This document shows, piece by piece, positions 28,555-38,126 of a stretch of 64,000 nucleotides of DNA. The notes under the pieces were generated by a model, which saw nothing but the letters and a program-made list of their open reading frames with translations, did not search any database and was not told the DNA's origin. The position numbers and the translations under genes were made by a program. Position 1 is the stretch's first letter, and the number at the start of each line of letters is the position of its first letter. Source of the DNA: Ciceribacter thiooxidans (lineage in GTDB: Bacteria > Pseudomonadota > Alphaproteobacteria > Rhizobiales > Rhizobiaceae); the NCBI RefSeq assembly GCF_014126615.1, contig NZ_CP059897.1, positions 372,001 to 436,000 of the forward strand. Reading direction: 5' to 3'.

Positions 28555-28649
28555 GCGAGGGCGCCATGCGACCGGGTCTGCAATCCACCGATTGATCTCT
28601 GATTCGTGCCATCCCGCGCGTTGACGCTGATCTGGGCGGGAAATGTGCC
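28555..28649 (-). pseudogene. Frameshifted fragment of an AlpA-family regulator
   Basis: One frame reads GTFPAQISVNAR and the next frame continues AGWHESEINRWIADPVAWR. Joined, they give the second half of AlpA-type prophage/island activator proteins (FPxQxxIxxRxxGWxESEIxxWIxDP). The N-terminal helix-turn-helix start is missing and a frameshift splits the rest. It lies near the recombinase fragment, consistent with remains of an integrated island. Confidence 0.55.
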
Positions 28650-28726
28650 CCACGATGGAACACATGAGCAGCCGCGGACTCATCATCATGCCAACATTGC
28701 TCTTCTCCTCCCAAGGAGAAGGTCGA

Positions 28727-30490
28727 TCAGAACAGGTCGGCGTCGAGCGCCATGATATCGGCAGCGCCGGCGCGAATGGCCGCGTCGAGGCTCGCAGTCT
28801 GTGGCAGCAGGCGGGCCGCGAAGAAGCGGGCAAGCACAAGCTTGCGCTGCTTCAGCGGCGTCGTTGCATCGGCAGCGGCCTTGCCCGCCATTCGCACCCA
28901 GAGCCAGCCGAAGCTCACCAGCGCGAAGAAGCGCAGGTAGTCGGTGGCGCTCGCTCCGGCCTCCACCGGATCTGCGCCCCTGGCCAGCAAGTCTTCCGTC
29001 AGTTTCTCCAGCCGGGCAAGGGCTTCGGTGACGGAAGTCTTCACCGTTTCCAGTTCGGCCCGCCCCTTCGTCGCCGAAAGCTCGCTGCGCACCAGCGCGA
29101 AGAAGCCGCGCACCACATTGCCGTTGTCCATCGGCAGCTTGCGGCCGACGAGGTCCATGGCCTGCACGCCATTGGTGCCCTCGTAGATCTGGGCAATGCG
29201 GGCGTCGCGTACATACTGCTCCATGCCCCATTCACGGATATAGCCGTGGCCGCCGAACACCTGCTGCGACTGGACGGCGATCTCGAAGCCGAAATCGGTA
29301 AACGCCGCCTTCACCACCGGCGTCAGGAGCGCGACGAAACCGTCGGCCTTGCGGCGCGCTTCCGGATCGGGATGGCGGGCGGCGATATCCATCTGCAGCG
29401 CGGTCCAGACGGCAAGCGCGCGGCCGGCCTCGGTCAGCGAGCGGCCGGTCAAGAGCATCTTGCGCACGTCGGCATGCTCGATGATCGGCACGGGACCGCG
29501 TGTTCCGTCGGCGGAACGGCCCTGCAGGCGCTCGCGGGCGTAAGTGACGGCCTTCTGGTTTGCGGCCTCGCCGATGCCCAGCCCCTGGATGCCGACGAAC
29601 AGGCGCTCGGCATTCATCATCGTGAACATGGCGTTGAGGCCGCGGCCGGGTTCGCCCACCAGCCAGCCGATGGCGCCGTCATAATTCATCACGCAGGTCG
29701 GCTGGGCGTGGATGCCCATCTTGTGCTCCAGCGAGCCGACCGACATGCGATTTCGGTCACCGAGCGAGCCGTCTTCCTTGACGAGGAACTTGGACGACAG
29801 GAAAAGGCTGATGCCCTTCACGCCCTTCGGCGCGTCGGGCAGGCGGGCAAGCACCAGATGCACGATATTGCCGCCGAAATCCTGGTCGCCGGAGGAGATG
29901 AAGATCTTCGTGCCCTTGATCGCGTAGGATCCGTCACCCACCGGCTCGGCGCGGGTGGTGAGCAGGCCGAGGTCGGTGCCGGCGGAGGATTCGGTGAGCG
30001 CCATGGCGCCCGTCCATTCGCCGGAGATCATTTTCGGCAGATATTTCTGCTTCAGTTCGTCGCTCGCATGATGTGCGATCGCCTCGACCGCGCCGCGGGT
30101 CAGCCCCGGAAACAGGCCGAAGGAGAGGTTGGCGGAAGACAGCATCTCGTCGAGCAGGATCTGCAGCACGCGCGGCAGGCCTTGTCCGCCGAATTCCGGA
30201 TCCCCGGAAAGTCCGCCCCAGCCGGCCTCGACGAAGGCCCTGTAGGCATCGGCCACGCCCTTCGGCGTCGTCACTAGCCCGTTTTCCAGCCTGCAGCCTT
30301 CCTCGTCGCCGGGACGGTTGAGCGGTTCGAGGATTTCGGCGCAGAACTTGCCGCCCTCTTCGAGAACGCTCGCTGCGAGTTCCGTATTGACCTCTTCAAA
30401 GCCGGGAAGGGCGGCCACCTGCGCGTCGAAGTCGAAGACCTCGCCGAGCAGGAAGGAGATGTCGTCGACGGGAGGGATATAGCCAGCCAT
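28727..30490 (-). CDS. Acyl-CoA dehydrogenase (beta-oxidation)
   Basis: This FAD enzyme of 587 residues catalyses the first oxidation of acyl-CoA. The N-terminal extension ([22 protein letters not shown]), the flavin-contact [11 protein letters not shown] and the closing [19 protein letters not shown], which contains the catalytic glutamate, mark the ACAD family with C-terminal extension seen beside FadAB. It is the last gene of the etf-QO, fadA, fadB, acd operon, 23 bases after fadB. Long-chain fatty acids are the expected substrates. Confidence 0.9.
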   Translation of the reverse strand: MAGYIPPVDDISFLLGEVFDFDAQVAALPGFEEVNTELAASVLEEGGKFCAEILEPLNRPGDEEGCRLENGLVTTPKGVADAYRAFVEAGWGGLSGDPEFGGQGLPRVLQILLDEMLSSANLSFGLFPGLTRGAVEAIAHHASDELKQKYLPKMISGEWTGAMALTESSAGTDLGLLTTRAEPVGDGSYAIKGTKIFISSGDQDFGGNIVHLVLARLPDAPKGVKGISLFLSSKFLVKEDGSLGDRNRMSVGSLEHKMGIHAQPTCVMNYDGAIGWLVGEPGRGLNAMFTMMNAERLFVGIQGLGIGEAANQKAVTYARERLQGRSADGTRGPVPIIEHADVRKMLLTGRSLTEAGRALAVWTALQMDIAARHPDPEARRKADGFVALLTPVVKAAFTDFGFEIAVQSQQVFGGHGYIREWGMEQYVRDARIAQIYEGTNGVQAMDLVGRKLPMDNGNVVRGFFALVRSELSATKGRAELETVKTSVTEALARLEKLTEDLLARGADPVEAGASATDYLRFFALVSFGWLWVRMAGKAAADATTPLKQRKLVLARFFAARLLPQTASLDAAIRAGAADIMALDADLF

Positions 30491-30513
30491 GGGGCGTCCT
30501 TGCCTCTTCTTGT

Positions 30514-32808
30514 TCAGTTGCGCAGCGGCTTGCCGGTCGCCAGCATGTGCTTGACGCGGTCCACGGTTGCGGGTGTTGCGAGCAGGTCGATGAAGGCCTC
30601 GCGCTCCAGCGCGATCACATCGTCTTCCGTCAGCGGTTTCAGCGGATCGGAAGGGCCGCCGGTCAGAACATTGGCAAGCGCGCGCCCAACCACCTCGTCA
30701 TGCACGGTGGCCCGGCCGGCGAGCGCTTCGCTTTCGATGATGTTGTGGATCGCCGAAGCGCCCGACGGGCCAGACATGGCGATCACGGGCGGTTCCGGCG
30801 GCACATAGCCTTCCGCGAGTGCGAGCGCCTTTGCCTTGGCATCGCTGATCAGCCGGCTGCGGTTCATGGTGATGCCGTCGGTGGCCTTCAGGAAGCCAAG
30901 GTTGCGGGCGTCGAAGGCGCTGGCCGAAACCTTGGCCGGCGCAATCAGGTTGAAGGCGGCAATCGCCGGAGCGACCGGCCCGCGCACGGCGGCGGTGGAA
31001 GCCGAGAAGCGCAGCATCATTTCCTTGCAACCACCCCAGCCCGGCACGACGCCGATGCGGGTCTCGACGAGGCCGATGGAAAGCTCCGCATGGGCCTGGA
31101 TCGCGTCGCAATGCAAAAGGATCTCGCAGCCGCCGCCGAGCGCCAGACCGGCTGCCGCACCGACCACCGGGAAGGGGGCGTATTTCACGGACTTGAAGGT
31201 ACGGTGGCCATGGTCGATGAAGGCACCCAGCGCCTCGCGACCGCCCTTCTCCACCGTGTCGAGGAAGACGCGCAGATCCGCGCCCGCGCTGAACACGGCA
31301 GCATCGCTGCCGATGACCAGCGCCTTGAAATCCTTCGCCGCCCGTTCGAGAGCCTTGTTGATGACGTCGAGCAGGGCCGGATTGAAGGTGTTCATCTTGG
31401 TGCGGAATTCGAGGCAGGCCACACCGTCGCCAAGATCCCAGAGGCTCGCCGCGCCCCAGTCCTCGACCGGCTTGCCGGCGAGCTTGAGGTCGGAAAGGAG
31501 CAGCACGCCGTCACCCTTGGCGACCGGCTCGATCTTGCCGTCAGGCAGAAGGTTGGCGCGCTCTCCGCCGACGACCGAATAAAAGCCGCCCTTTTCTGCT
31601 GCAAGCGCGAGATAGGCGGGCACGGCAACGCCGCGCGCTTCGAGCCGCGCCTTCAGCCAGCCGGCGCCGAGCCGGTCGATCAGTTCGAACGGACCCTGCT
31701 TCCAGCCGTAGCCGGTGCGCATGGCCTCATCCACGGCATCGGGCGCGTCGGCGATTTCGGGTACCAGCGATGCGGCATAGGCGAGCGCCTTTTCCATAAC
31801 CACCGAGGCATAGCGACCGCCGAGGCCGGGATGTTCCATCAGCGCGCGCGGATCGCCGCCCGCGGCCTCGAGGCTTTCGGAGGAAACCGCCTTCTGCGGC
31901 CGGTAGTCGCCGGTCTTGAGGTCGGTCACGTCGCGCGACTTGCGGTCGGGCGAAAGGCGCACGAAACCCGCGCCGCTTTTGCGGCCGAGACGGTTTTCCG
32001 CGATCATGCGGGCGATCAGCGCCGGTTCGGCGTCATAGTCCTTCATCGCGTCGCCGGCGGGCGTCGCGTTCTGCAGGCTGCGCAGGATGGTCGGCATGAG
32101 GTCGATGCCAACGAGATCCAGCAGTCCGAAGACGCCGGTGGAGGGGATGCCGAACGGCTTGCCGATGATGGCGTCGGCTTCCTCGACATCGAGGCCGAGT
32201 TCGATCGCCTCGTTCTGCGCCACCACCATCCAGTAGTTGCCGATGCGGTTGCCGATGAAACCCGGCGTGTCCTTGCAGATGACGACGCTCTTGCCGAGGC
32301 CGCGATCCGCGAAGTCACGGATCGTTGCGGTGACTTCGGGTTTCGTCGCCATGCCCGATACCAGTTCCAGCAGCCGCATGATGCGCGGCGGATTGAAGAA
32401 ATGGGTGATGAGGAAGTCGGCAGCAAAATCTTCTGGGAGACCCTCGACCAGCAAATGCAGCGGAATGGTCGAGGTGTTGGAGGAGACGATCGAGCCCTTC
32501 TTCCTGACGCCGTCGATGGCGCGGTAGAGCGTCTGCTTGATCTCCAGCTTTTCCGCGACAGCCTCGACGATCCAGTCGGCATCGGCGATCAGCGCGAGGT
32601 CGTCCTTCGTCGAACCAGTAGTGACGCGCGTGGCGAATGCCGGGTCCATGAAGCCGCCCGCCCTGAGCTGGCGGGCGACGCCGCCATCGGCGAATTTCTT
32701 CTCCATGTCGAGCAGCACCACGTCGAGCCCCGCATTGGCGAGATGGGCGGCGATGCCCGAACCCATGACGCCCGCGCCGATGACGGCGGCTTTCCTGATC
32801 TCGGCCAT
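30514..32808 (-). CDS. fadB: 3-hydroxyacyl-CoA dehydrogenase / enoyl-CoA hydratase
   Basis: This bifunctional beta-oxidation enzyme has 764 residues. The 3-hydroxyacyl-CoA dehydrogenase part comes first, with NAD motif VIGAGVMGSGIAAHLANAG at residues 9-27 and the catalytic His in LITHFFNPP. The enoyl-CoA hydratase part follows in the C-terminal half (FSAGADLRVFLD, then GLALGGGCEILLHCDAIQAHAELSIGLVE). This order is the reverse of E. coli FadB. GGAGG precedes the ATG at 32808, 2 bases after the thiolase stop. Confidence 0.9.
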   Translation of the reverse strand: MAEIRKAAVIGAGVMGSGIAAHLANAGLDVVLLDMEKKFADGGVARQLRAGGFMDPAFATRVTTGSTKDDLALIADADWIVEAVAEKLEIKQTLYRAIDGVRKKGSIVSSNTSTIPLHLLVEGLPEDFAADFLITHFFNPPRIMRLLELVSGMATKPEVTATIRDFADRGLGKSVVICKDTPGFIGNRIGNYWMVVAQNEAIELGLDVEEADAIIGKPFGIPSTGVFGLLDLVGIDLMPTILRSLQNATPAGDAMKDYDAEPALIARMIAENRLGRKSGAGFVRLSPDRKSRDVTDLKTGDYRPQKAVSSESLEAAGGDPRALMEHPGLGGRYASVVMEKALAYAASLVPEIADAPDAVDEAMRTGYGWKQGPFELIDRLGAGWLKARLEARGVAVPAYLALAAEKGGFYSVVGGERANLLPDGKIEPVAKGDGVLLLSDLKLAGKPVEDWGAASLWDLGDGVACLEFRTKMNTFNPALLDVINKALERAAKDFKALVIGSDAAVFSAGADLRVFLDTVEKGGREALGAFIDHGHRTFKSVKYAPFPVVGAAAGLALGGGCEILLHCDAIQAHAELSIGLVETRIGVVPGWGGCKEMMLRFSASTAAVRGPVAPAIAAFNLIAPAKVSASAFDARNLGFLKATDGITMNRSRLISDAKAKALALAEGYVPPEPPVIAMSGPSGASAIHNIIESEALAGRATVHDEVVGRALANVLTGGPSDPLKPLTEDDVIALEREAFIDLLATPATVDRVKHMLATGKPLRN

Positions 32809-32810
32809 GA

Positions 32811-33932
32811 TTACGCGGCCTCCAGAACCATGGCGATGCCCTGACCGCCGCCGATGCACTGGGTGGCGAGGCCGCGGCGTCCGCCGTCGCGCTTCAGGAG
32901 CAGGGACGCCTTGCCGACGAGGCGGGCGCCGGTCGCACCCAGCGGATGGCCGAGCGCAATTGCGCCGCCATCGCGGTTGACGCGGCTGGGATCGATGTCG
33001 AGATCGCGGCAGCAGGAAAGCACCTGCACGGCGAAGGCCTCGTTCATCTCGATCACGTCGAGGTCGGCGGCGGAAATGCCGGCGCGCTTCAGCGCCTTGC
33101 GGCTCGCCTCGACCGGGCCGATGCCCATGATTTCCGGCGCGCAACCGGAGACCGCATAGCCCGAGATGCGGGCGAGCGGTGTCAGGCTATGGCGCTTCAC
33201 GAAGTCCTCCGAGCAGACCAGCGTCGCGGATGCACCGTCAGTGAGCGGCGAGGAATTGCCGGCCGTCACCGAGCCGCCGGCCTTGAAGGCGGTCTTGAGG
33301 CCGGCGAGCTTTTGCGTATCCGTCTCGCGCGGGCAGCCGTCCTGGGTGACGTCACCAACCGGCGCGATCTCGGCGGCCAGCCGGCCATCGGCACGGGCGG
33401 CGAGCGCCTTCTTTTGGCTCTCCAGCGAATAGGCGTCCTGTTCCTCGCGCGAGATGCCATAGCGGTCGGCAAGGTTTTCCGCCGTCAGTCCCATGTTTAG
33501 GAAGGCGATGCGCTGGGCGTCGCTCCAGGCCGGATTCGGCATGGGGTTGAAGCCCATCATCGGCACACGGCTCATGCTTTCCACGCCGCCCGCGACGAAA
33601 GCGTCACCGGCACCTATCGCGATCGCGCCGGCCGCCATCTGGATCGCCTGCATGGAGGAGCCGCACCAGCGGTTGACGGTCGAGGCGCCGACCGATTGTG
33701 GCAGGCCGGCGATCAGCGCAGCACAGCGGGCGATGTTGAGGCCCTGTTCTCCCTCGGCGAAGGCGCAGCCGAGGTTCACGTCCTCAATCTCGACCGGATC
33801 GATGCCGGAGCGGTCGACCAGCGCCTCGATGACGCCGGCGGCGAGATCGTCCGGACGTACGCCGGCAAGGGCGCCGCGATAGGCGGGTGCAAAGGGGCTG
33901 CGCAGGTAGTCGACGATGTAGATTGCGGTCAT
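32811..33932 (-). CDS. fadA: Acetyl-CoA acyltransferase (thiolase)
   Basis: This thiolase closes the beta-oxidation cycle by cleaving 3-ketoacyl-CoA. It has 373 residues. The nucleophile Cys is in VNRWCGSSMQAI (about residue 89), with GHPLGATGAR and the C-terminal CIGGGQGIAMV providing the catalytic His and second Cys. AGGAAGAG precedes the ATG at 33932. It sits between fadB and etf-QO in the same operon. Confidence 0.92.
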   Translation of the reverse strand: MTAIYIVDYLRSPFAPAYRGALAGVRPDDLAAGVIEALVDRSGIDPVEIEDVNLGCAFAEGEQGLNIARCAALIAGLPQSVGASTVNRWCGSSMQAIQMAAGAIAIGAGDAFVAGGVESMSRVPMMGFNPMPNPAWSDAQRIAFLNMGLTAENLADRYGISREEQDAYSLESQKKALAARADGRLAAEIAPVGDVTQDGCPRETDTQKLAGLKTAFKAGGSVTAGNSSPLTDGASATLVCSEDFVKRHSLTPLARISGYAVSGCAPEIMGIGPVEASRKALKRAGISAADLDVIEMNEAFAVQVLSCCRDLDIDPSRVNRDGGAIALGHPLGATGARLVGKASLLLKRDGGRRGLATQCIGGGQGIAMVLEAA

Positions 33933-33959
33933 GTTTCTCTTCCTGTTGGCGATTGGGCG

Positions 33960-35636
33960 TCACATGTTGGGATAGTTCGGGCCGCCGCCGCCTTCGGGCG
34001 GAACCCAGGTGATGTTCTGCGACGGGTCCTTGATGTCGCAGGTCTTGCAGTGCACGCAGTTCTGCGCGTTGACGACGAAACGGGGGTCGGTCTTCGCCGG
34101 TTCGTCGTCATAGACGACCTCGTAGACCCCGGCGGGACAGTAGAGCCGCGCCGGCTCGCCATAGAGCGGCAGGTTGTGGGTCAGCGGGATGGCGGGATCG
34201 GCAAGTCTCAGATGAACCGGCTGGTCCTCGATATGGTTGGTGTTCGACAGGAAGACCGAAGACGGCTTGTCGAAGGTAAGCTTCCCGTCCGGCTTCGGAT
34301 AGCGGATCGGGGGGACCTCCGAGAGCGGCTTCAGGCTCTCGAAATCGGCCTTCCTGTGCATGAGCGTGCCGAAGGGCGAAAGGCCGAACAGCGTCTGCAG
34401 CCACATGTCGATGCCGCCGAGACCGACACCGAGCACCGTGCCGAACCGCGACCACAGCGGCTTGACGTTGCGAACGGGCTTCAGGTCCCGCCCGATCGCC
34501 GACGTGCGCCAACCGGCCTCATAGGCTTCGAGCGTATCGTTGGCGCGGCCGCCGGCGAGCGCCTCGAACATGGCATCCGCGGCTTGCATGCCGGAATGGA
34601 TGGCGTTGTGCGAGCCCTTGATGCGCGGCACGTTCATGAAGCCCGCCGCGCAGCCGGCGAGCACCCCACCGGGAAAGGCAAGCTGTGGCACCGACTGGTA
34701 GCCGCCTTCGGTCAGCGCGCGAGCGCCATAGGCGATGCGCTTCGCCCCATCGAAGGTGTCGCGGATCAGGGGATGGGTCTTGAAACGCTGGAACTCGTCG
34801 AAGGGCGAGAGCGTCGGATTCCTGTAGTCGAGATGCAGCACGAAGCCGACGGTCACGAGATGATCGTCGAAATGATAGAGGAACGAGCCGCCGCCGGTCT
34901 TCATGTCGAGCGGCCAGCCGAACGAGTGCTGCACCAGTCCCTTGCGGAACGTCTCCGGCTTGACCTGCCAGAGTTCCTTGATGCCGATGCCGAATTTCTG
35001 CACCGAGCGTCCCTCGGTCAGGTTGAAGCGGGCGAGAAGCTGCTTGGTCAGGCTGCCACGCGCGCCCTCGGCGAACACGGTATATTTCGCCCGAAGCTCC
35101 ATGCCGGGGGTGAAATCGTCCTTCGGCTCGCCGTCACGACCGATCCCCATGTCGCCGGTGGCGATGCCGGCAACCGCGCCATTGTCGTCGTAAAGCACTT
35201 CCGTCGCCGCAAAGCCCGGATAGATCTCGACGCCGAGCGCTTCGGCCTGGGCGCCGAGATAGCGGGCGACATTGCCGAGCGAGCCAATGAAGTTGCCGTG
35301 GTTGTTCATCAACGGCGGCATCAGCGCATTGGGCAGACGGACAGAGCCGGCTGGGCCGAGCACATGGAAACGGTCGACGGTGACTTCGGTCGTGAGTGGC
35401 CGGTCCGGGTCGGTCCGCCACTCGGGCAACAGCGCATCGAGGCCGGAAGGGTCAATCACCGCACCCGACAGGATATGCGCGCCGACTTCCGAACCCTTTT
35501 CCACGACGACGACGGAGATTTCCTGGCCCGCCTCCAGAGCGCGCTGTTTGAGGCGGATCGCCGTCGCAAGGCCGGCCGGTCCAGCGCCCACAATCACCAC
35601 GTCGAAGTCCATGGCCTCCCTGATTGCCTCGCTCAA
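33960..35636 (-). CDS. Electron transfer flavoprotein-ubiquinone oxidoreductase
   Basis: This enzyme moves electrons from acyl-CoA dehydrogenases, via ETF, to ubiquinone. The FAD motif VVIVGAGPAGLATAIRLK is near residues 12-30, and the C-terminal 4Fe-4S region carries NCVHCKTCDIKDPSQNI. I choose TTG at 35636, preceded by AAGGAGGAGAGG, giving 558 residues. An ATG 30 bases upstream has no ribosome site. It heads the operon with fadA, fadB and the acyl-CoA dehydrogenase. Confidence 0.92.
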   Translation of the reverse strand: MSEAIREAMDFDVVIVGAGPAGLATAIRLKQRALEAGQEISVVVVEKGSEVGAHILSGAVIDPSGLDALLPEWRTDPDRPLTTEVTVDRFHVLGPAGSVRLPNALMPPLMNNHGNFIGSLGNVARYLGAQAEALGVEIYPGFAATEVLYDDNGAVAGIATGDMGIGRDGEPKDDFTPGMELRAKYTVFAEGARGSLTKQLLARFNLTEGRSVQKFGIGIKELWQVKPETFRKGLVQHSFGWPLDMKTGGGSFLYHFDDHLVTVGFVLHLDYRNPTLSPFDEFQRFKTHPLIRDTFDGAKRIAYGARALTEGGYQSVPQLAFPGGVLAGCAAGFMNVPRIKGSHNAIHSGMQAADAMFEALAGGRANDTLEAYEAGWRTSAIGRDLKPVRNVKPLWSRFGTVLGVGLGGIDMWLQTLFGLSPFGTLMHRKADFESLKPLSEVPPIRYPKPDGKLTFDKPSSVFLSNTNHIEDQPVHLRLADPAIPLTHNLPLYGEPARLYCPAGVYEVVYDDEPAKTDPRFVVNAQNCVHCKTCDIKDPSQNITWVPPEGGGGPNYPNM

Positions 35637-35670
35637 CCTCTCCTCCTTCAGCTGATGGTGATACATGTAC

Positions 35671-35684
35671 CAAACGATTGTTAC
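35671..35684. promoter_or_regulatory. Candidate TetR operator
   Basis: CAAACGATTGTTAC lies in the divergent gap between etf-QO and the TetR gene and contains AAC-GATT-GTT. It resembles the CAAAC(N)GTTTG-type sites of fatty-acid-responsive TetR regulators such as PsrA. The palindrome TACATGTA is also present at 35662-35669. Which is the true site is not known. Confidence 0.4.
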
Positions 35685-35821
35685 AGTTCGCAAGTGCAAA
35701 ATTCTTCTCGCGCTTGCGAAGCCAGTGGAGAGTGTTGCAAGGGCATTTGGGAAAAGCGCCGGTCTGGGCTATGAGCATTGAAGAGCTGCAGTCGGACGAT
35801 GAACGAATGCCGGGAGATGCA

Positions 35822-36445
35822 ATGACGGACGGAGATCGCCGGGAGGAGCTGCGCGTGCCGCGGCGCGCGCTGGTGGGCGCATCGCAGCTGAGCGGCCTGA
35901 GCGACCGTCATCGCGATATCCTTGAAGCCGCCGCCACCCTCTTTGCCGAACGCGGCTATGCGGCGACGTCGGTGCGCGATATCGGCGAGCGGGTCGGGCT
36001 GCTCGGCGGTTCGCTCTATCATTACATCAAGTCAAAGGAAGCGCTGTTCGTCCGCATCCACGACATCGCCCTGCAGGTGGCGGAGGATCGTATCCGCGCG
36101 GCCATCGCGCCGCTTTCCGATCCGTGGGAACGACTGGAAGCGGCCTGCGTCACCATGATGGAAATCCAACTCGACCCCAATTCGCTGACCATGCCACTGA
36201 TGAATGACTTCGCCTCGGCCCCGCCGGAGATCCGTGAACGGCTGGTGGAAAAGCGCGACACTTTCGAATTGGTGTTTCGCGGTCTGATCGCCGCTCTGCC
36301 ACTCGACCCGACCCTTGACCGCGGAGTCTACCGCCTGCTGCTGCTGACGCTGCTCAACAATGTCTCCAGCTGGTATCGCCCCGGCCGCCTGACCCCCGAC
36401 GAGATCGGCCGCCAGATCGTGAAGATCTTCCGGCACGACAAGTGA
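35822..36445 (+). CDS. TetR-family regulator, probable fatty acid degradation control
   Basis: This 207-residue TetR regulator has a helix-turn-helix at about residues 28-75 (RHRDILEAAATLFAERGYAATSVRDIGERVGL, then SLYHYIKSKEAL). The C-terminal half is a helical acyl-CoA-binding-like domain, as in FadR/KstR-type regulators. It is divergent from the beta-oxidation operon, which is its likely target. I chose the ATG at 35822 after GGGAG; an ATG at 35771 would add 17 residues. Confidence 0.85.
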   Translation: MTDGDRREELRVPRRALVGASQLSGLSDRHRDILEAAATLFAERGYAATSVRDIGERVGLLGGSLYHYIKSKEALFVRIHDIALQVAEDRIRAAIAPLSDPWERLEAACVTMMEIQLDPNSLTMPLMNDFASAPPEIRERLVEKRDTFELVFRGLIAALPLDPTLDRGVYRLLLLTLLNNVSSWYRPGRLTPDEIGRQIVKIFRHDK

Positions 36446-36577
36446 CGGAGGCATCGAGTTTCGCTCGGGCCTGGAAACACGAACCTCAACAACGTTATCC
36501 GTCTTGCTGCTGCTGGAATCCGCGATGGTATTGCGCCTTCTGTCTCCGCTGGCGGCCGACGCAAGCAGCGTACGACT

Positions 36578-36928
36578 CTAGACGTGTACGAGGATGTTCA
36601 CCAGCTGGCCGAACGGGTCGCGGACGAAAAACCGGCGCACGCCCCACGGCTCCACCGCCGGCCCGTATTCTACGGGAAGGCCCGCCGTCGAAAGGCGATC
36701 CAGCACATCGTCCAGATCGTCGACTTCTATCGAGAGGTCGGGGACTGGTGTGCCGGAACCGCCTTCGGATGCGAAGCTCACCTGCACTCTCGCCTGGGCA
36801 TCACTTGCAAATGTCCGGATCCAGCCGTGATCCATGACGACCTCAAGTCCGAGGATGTCGCCGTAGAAGGTTTTTGCATCTTCGGGTCGGACACAGGCAA
36901 TATTGGCAACGATGCGTCTGACGGTCAC
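36578..36928 (-). CDS. VOC-family (glyoxalase/bleomycin-resistance-like) protein
   Basis: This 116-residue protein has the glyoxalase fold, with MTVRRIVANIACVRPEDAKTFYGDILGLEVVMDHGW and a C-terminal VRRFFVRDPFGQLVNIL. It starts at a GTG at 36928, after CAAGGAGGACC; the upstream part of the frame is not coding. Its substrate is unknown; many family members act on antibiotics or glutathione adducts. It is a single gene with no operon context. Confidence 0.75.
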   Translation of the reverse strand: MTVRRIVANIACVRPEDAKTFYGDILGLEVVMDHGWIRTFASDAQARVQVSFASEGGSGTPVPDLSIEVDDLDDVLDRLSTAGLPVEYGPAVEPWGVRRFFVRDPFGQLVNILVHV

Positions 36929-37055
36929 GAAAGGTCCTCCTTGCGTCATCGTCTGCAGACATAGCCTGAATTCGCCTGCCGGACAGGTGTGTCGATGACA
37001 AAAGACGAAGGCGACCGGTCCGACGATCCTCTCTTTGGGGCGGAACGCCCCGTCG

Positions 37056-37961
37056 TCACTCCCTGCCGGTGATCTCTTCGGCAATGACGCGATAGAGGGC
37101 CATCTGGCTCGCTGCCCATCCTTCGAATTCCCGCACCAGGTCGACGGATACGGCAACGGATTGTCCGCCCTGGGTAACCGAGAACCAACCTTGCTGTCTG
37201 GCTTCGATCAGGAGATTGCCCACGTGCTGCCTTGAAACCCGAAACCGTTCCGCCAGTGCCGCGTAGGTCAGCGGAAGCGTGAACGTCGTGCTCCCCGACC
37301 GTGCCGCATAATTCGCGCCCATGACGGCGGCAAGCAGAGGATAGCCGCTGTCGCGTTCGGCGAACTGAACAATCGTCGAGAACGGCGAGAAATAGATATC
37401 CTCGTCATGGAACCGCTCCGCCGCGCGACCGAGCCAGTCGGCGAGCAGGATCTCGTCGTCGCGGATACGGTCGGTGAGCGATGCCGGAAGAATGTGCTCG
37501 CAGGCCCGAAGGAAAGCGAGCGGAGAGCGCGCGATTTCCGTGAGAAGCGCCGGGGATGGACGCAGATGAAGGCTACGGCGGTCTCCGCCGGGTTCCGCAA
37601 TCACGTAACCTCGATGCCGAAGTGCGTCGACGAAACTCGCAACCTGCCGCGCGCTCGCCGGCACCTTCCGCTGTAAGGCCGTCAAGGTCGGCGGAGCTGT
37701 CCCATCGCGGCGCCACCGCGCATAGTTCCCGATGAGATCAAAGCAGACAATGTAGCGCATGCTCTGCCCGAACAGCTTGTTGATCGGCCACAGCACGTCC
37801 GGTGGACGGATCATCTCCGCGCAATAGGACACCAGCGCTTCGCCGAAGAGTGGCCGCCCAATCAGCGACGCCGCAAGCGACGGAACATCCGTTTGCACCG
37901 CAACGCCAACGGCGCTGCGCGAAAATCCCGCCTCCCGACCATCCGGCAATGACCTGCTCAT
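37056..37961 (-). CDS. Unrecognised protein with two winged-helix-like segments
   Basis: I do not recognise this 301-residue protein. Its C-terminal part has a helix-turn-helix-like segment (TYAALAERFRVSRQHVGNLLIEARQQGW). A second, MarR-like segment occurs at about residues 85-130 (TLTALQRKVPASARQVASFVDALRHRGYV). The middle is rich in helices. It may be a transcriptional regulator. An ATG at 37961 is preferred; a TTG 51 bases upstream is possible. No transport or catalytic motif is seen. Confidence 0.6.
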   Translation of the reverse strand: MSRSLPDGREAGFSRSAVGVAVQTDVPSLAASLIGRPLFGEALVSYCAEMIRPPDVLWPINKLFGQSMRYIVCFDLIGNYARWRRDGTAPPTLTALQRKVPASARQVASFVDALRHRGYVIAEPGGDRRSLHLRPSPALLTEIARSPLAFLRACEHILPASLTDRIRDDEILLADWLGRAAERFHDEDIYFSPFSTIVQFAERDSGYPLLAAVMGANYAARSGSTTFTLPLTYAALAERFRVSRQHVGNLLIEARQQGWFSVTQGGQSVAVSVDLVREFEGWAASQMALYRVIAEEITGRE

Positions 37962-38126
37962 CGGCGATACCTGCAAAGTTTGGACTTTGCAGTTGCATGC
38001 CACGAATGACAATAATCAACCAGAGGTTATGGCGTCATCCCCGCCAAACGGTTAACAATTGGTTGTCGTGGTTGACGAGGCAGACTTCCTTTCAGTTTCG
38101 ATGGACCAACATTGTGAGGTGTCGTC

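Larger units (their letters stand above)
27981..28726. other. Mobile-element scar with no intact gene
   Basis: About 745 bases lie between the GMC oxidoreductase operon and the acyl-CoA dehydrogenase. No complete gene is visible. Two short minus-strand stretches resemble a serine recombinase and an AlpA excisionase-like protein and are listed separately. The remaining sequence shows frame-broken coding-like text only, consistent with old decay. Confidence 0.55.

Noticed and set aside
28643-30277. A 544-codon open frame on the plus strand opposite the acyl-CoA dehydrogenase.
   Set aside because: It is antisense to a conserved enzyme, contains no known motif and is explained by codon bias.
30547-32844. 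A 765-codon open frame on the plus strand opposite fadB.
   Set aside because: It mirrors the fadB gene and has no family resemblance.
33696-35774. A 692-codon open frame on the plus strand opposite fadA and ETF-QO.
   Set aside because: It is antisense to two conserved genes with no motifs.
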